Below are positions 63,901 to 64,000 of a stretch of 64,000 bases of DNA, piece by piece. A program made the position numbers and the translations under genes. The stretch's first letter is position 1. Every line of letters starts with the position of its first letter. Source of the DNA: JAWOLE01 sp963815655 (lineage in GTDB: Bacteria > Acidobacteriota > Thermoanaerobaculia > UBA5066 > Gp7-AA6); assembly GCA_963815655.1 (NCBI GenBank), contig CAWFHK010000001.1, forward strand, positions 3,534,001 through 3,598,000, read 5' to 3'. Below the pieces are notes generated by a model, which saw only the letters and a program-made list of their open reading frames with translations, ran no database searches and had not been told where the DNA came from.

Positions 63901-64000
63901 CCCGAGGCGAACGTGCTCGCGCCGAAGATCTGGACGCCGACGTAATCGTTGCCCGAGATCAGGTTGCGCGCCGCGCCCGTCGTCCCGCCGATCGTGTTGA
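57993..64000 (-). CDS. Giant secreted multidomain protein: beta-helix, metzincin protease, DUF11, Ig-like, Thr-Pro repeats
   Basis: At least 2,002 residues; the reading frame is open to the right edge, so the N-terminus is missing. An ATG at 63500 is internal, since similar beta-helix repeats continue upstream. Order N to C: beta-helix with SGNxxxGxxIxG and IGTNxxGTA turns (64000 to about 62300); a metalloprotease-like domain with HEIGHALGRSH (61446-61478), a full HExxHxxGxxH metzincin motif, plus Cys-rich CNDCSRIP; Ig/FN3-like segments; a DUF11 domain (LAVTQEAAPNPPAAGAPLIYT); an Ig-like domain; a Thr-Pro linker of about 240 residues; and a C-terminal beta domain ending FGTWNITLP. Likely surface-exposed or released. 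No sorting motif recognised. Confidence 0.85.
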   Translation of the reverse strand, partial: NTIGGTTGAARNLISGNDYVGVQIFGASTFASGNVFQGNYIGTTVTGGSALFNAEVAFNLFADSTLIGGAAAGAGNVISGNGDPGANSFEGHGGAIDLNNFCSGSCAYTTNTIIKANKIGTNPAGTAAVGNLQHGIWIISPGAPNTTIANNLISGNGAWGIKDEDSMATLTTITGNFIGTNVTGTAKISNTSAGLPPGDPNTVAGILAVSGSASAQIVIGGTSGTTAGGPCTGSCNLISGNDPIGVFATGTGPITISDNFIGTNAAGTAALANVQGGVVLGPGSKVLGSSSATGNVVSGNGDPLFGGFGVYSLSTGSPGNTIKGNLIGTNVAGTAAVANIGDGVFLGASDTLGSINDPNIISGNLGNGVTIPSGASFCQVLGNRIGVKSTGAALGNGFDGVNSSASDVTIQANQIAYNPGNGVTVLGSAVRDSIRGNTIHHNSVLGIDLGGEGVTPNDAGDGDSGPNDLMNFPDGITATWDPTHNQTTFNGHVDTINPNTVSVDLFANSIHDPSDHGQGEVFLGSATPDTNGYFCVTITGLPPFVVGSPPSGTLAAPPWISATTTNLAGSTSEFSATSGSGVELVALEVNQTIQDWTNSVPLIKDKPTYVRAHIQTSNPAGPAIPITVQLRGFQSGFEIAGSPLTPFNYGVYPAEPNAAARRQILNSSANFRLPDSWLNGTVELRLERTDGPIACKEANDAGSTGTCGDCRTVVTFTTVPKPSIQLIAVKYTVGGTTFNFGVPELDQVARIIKAVYPVSDLNWTPGTLDWTGRRVPASHFEDKITAALRTNWFADLYGNTIYFGVIPGPGGSGVAAAIPSRMASGFIPTNFFGYGRATPPHEIGHALGRSHTVPSNGTLRMCGPIPGIVGKCNDCSRIPPDSGYFPNFFLVPFPSGYSTSGDGIMPTLGPMNLGDSRLVYGLDTSQNPPVVIDPNRYFDLMSYCAVGAIDLWNSDYTYNGLKNSITSTFGSRRIETQAPKTLQNYLVVQGRVNFALNAVQLLPVSTLASSTTPPSDPAGSYTLRLLDGVGGVVEERTFEPVVFEGRNDNPNLGMFWVAVTPDPTIRQAVVLKDGAVVASRTASAHAPTVSVVFPNGGETVTQDPVPLQWIGGDADGDPLTYDVQYSADGGTTWKTLVSDHPSQTYSIPSAFLTATTNGLIKVTAKDGFWSTSDQSNAVFTVPNHAPFVSILSPTAGQAFAGSQQIVFEASARDIEDGALSGASLQWSSSIDGALGTGATLLKQASQLSPGNHTITVTATDSATGSAFATVNISVAAAPVATSADLAVTQEAAPNPPAAGAPLIYTVTVTNNGKDPATAAALTDTLPSGVAFGSANPSQGSCSHAGSNVTCNLGTLAENGTATITIAVTPLAPGALVNVASVGSGVFDPLPANNTRSDSTTAVPAPPSVTDPANETICPNGPAVFSVTGSGTAPLHYSWQKDGFELTDGGPVSGSQTPTLTINPTTSLDAGQYDVVVSDDYGQSATSAAAVLTFGPGGTTTIAAPASVDPGATGLTASVPPVAGATYAWSITGGSITSGAATAQITFTAGASGSVHLDVTVTDTAACVATGSKDIPITTVTPTVTPTASVTPTNTPAPPTNTPTNTSTNTPTNTPTNTPVPPTNTPTRTPTNTPTVPPTNTPTNTPTVTPTNTPAPPTSTPTRTPTNTPTVPPTNTPTVTPTNTPAPPTSTPTRTPTNTPTVPPTNTPTNTPTVTPTNTPVPPTSTPTRTPTNTPTVPPTNTPTNTPTVTPTNTPVPPTSTPTRTPTNTPTVPPTNTPTNTPTVTPTNTPVPPTSTPTRTPTNTPTVPPTNTPTNPPTNTPTVTPTPGGGGTVLGDLSPAKMWVGLANSDDVGIRFDLVANVFVNGVRVGTGHLDSVWGGSSGFNNAILDTIPLALTGGPVAVSSGDLFSIQVLARNACVGSRHNSGRARLWYNGQPIDVGASRNAGSRFGATIGGTNSSYYLHPAFALSTTAGAAKVSQDVALVAKCGPLVRFGTWNITLP
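58585..59202. repeat. 105-bp coding minisatellite (Thr-Pro repeat)
   Basis: Unit starts at 58585, 58690, 58795, 58900, 58993 and 59098. The period is 105 bp (35 codons), except one 93-bp unit lacking four codons. Units are nearly identical in DNA and encode alternating NTPT, VTPTNTP, PPTSTPT and RTPTNTP blocks. Confidence 0.92.

Overview
The window is dense, high-GC bacterial chromosome: mostly single-copy housekeeping genes on both strands, few mobile genes, no phage, no rRNA or tRNA that I can see, and no CRISPR array. The gene content suggests a Gram-negative (outer-membrane) heterotroph, most likely an Acidobacteriota lineage such as the Thermoanaerobaculia. This is inference, from an ECF sigma factor coupled to a TPR-tailed Ser/Thr kinase, CSLREA/beta-helix proteins with Thr-Pro repeats, an OmpR-type DNA-binding domain fused to FHA, M13 and M64 peptidases, a menaquinone methyltransferase and a lipid A-type acyltransferase. 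No marker gene in the window settles the taxonomy.

Layout. 1-5.6 kb (minus): end of a diacylglycerol-kinase-like gene, ruvB, ruvA, a trans-sulfuration PLP enzyme and a PpiD-like foldase. 5.75-14.5 kb (plus): a FecR-domain membrane protein, then mreB-mreC-mreD-mrdA-rodA-rng (cell elongation plus RNase G), closed by a strong intrinsic terminator. 14.7-17.4 kb (minus): ATP-dependent DNA ligase with its MBL-fold exonuclease. 17.6-21.9 kb: a DapB-fold dehydrogenase, a truncated amidohydrolase joined to a lipoprotein gene, a membrane Ser/Thr kinase and a decayed kinase copy. 21.9-24.6 kb: TPP riboswitch-thiC and a two-domain VOC protein. 25-31 kb: a membrane acyltransferase, an M24 peptidase, bacilliredoxin, a saccharopine-dehydrogenase-like protein, DUF983, a PqqB-like MBL protein and a small membrane-anchored protein. 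31.2-37.4 kb (minus): ettA, menG/ubiE and a secreted CSLREA/beta-helix/Thr-Pro repeat protein. 37.4-40.6 kb (plus): ECF sigma factor and TPR kinase. 40.8-49.2 kb: acyl-CoA dehydrogenase, vapBC, an FHA regulator, an exported protein, cysK, an M64 peptidase and a SPASM radical SAM enzyme. 49.2-57.9 kb: a lysophospholipid-type acyltransferase, a B12 radical SAM enzyme resembling HpnR, small exported proteins, a conserved unknown coupled to a LigD-type NHEJ polymerase, an M13 peptidase and a TPR protein. 58-64 kb (minus): a giant secreted beta-helix/metzincin/DUF11/Thr-Pro repeat protein that runs off the right edge.

Three genome-wide patterns are more unusual than any single gene. (1) At least ten intergenic sites carry short tandem repeats, nearly all with a 7-bp period. 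Each site has its own unit sequence, usually followed 20-50 bp later by a reverse-complement copy, and several run into the 3' ends of genes and encode odd C-terminal tails. (2) Two other dispersed families (GTCATTCCGAGCG-type and CTCTCCC-GGGAGAG-type) sit at gene ends or inside coding regions, including both DNA-end-joining enzymes. (3) About a dozen genes have a good -10 hexamer only 6-11 nt before the start codon and no Shine-Dalgarno, so leaderless or near-leaderless mRNAs are probably common in this organism.
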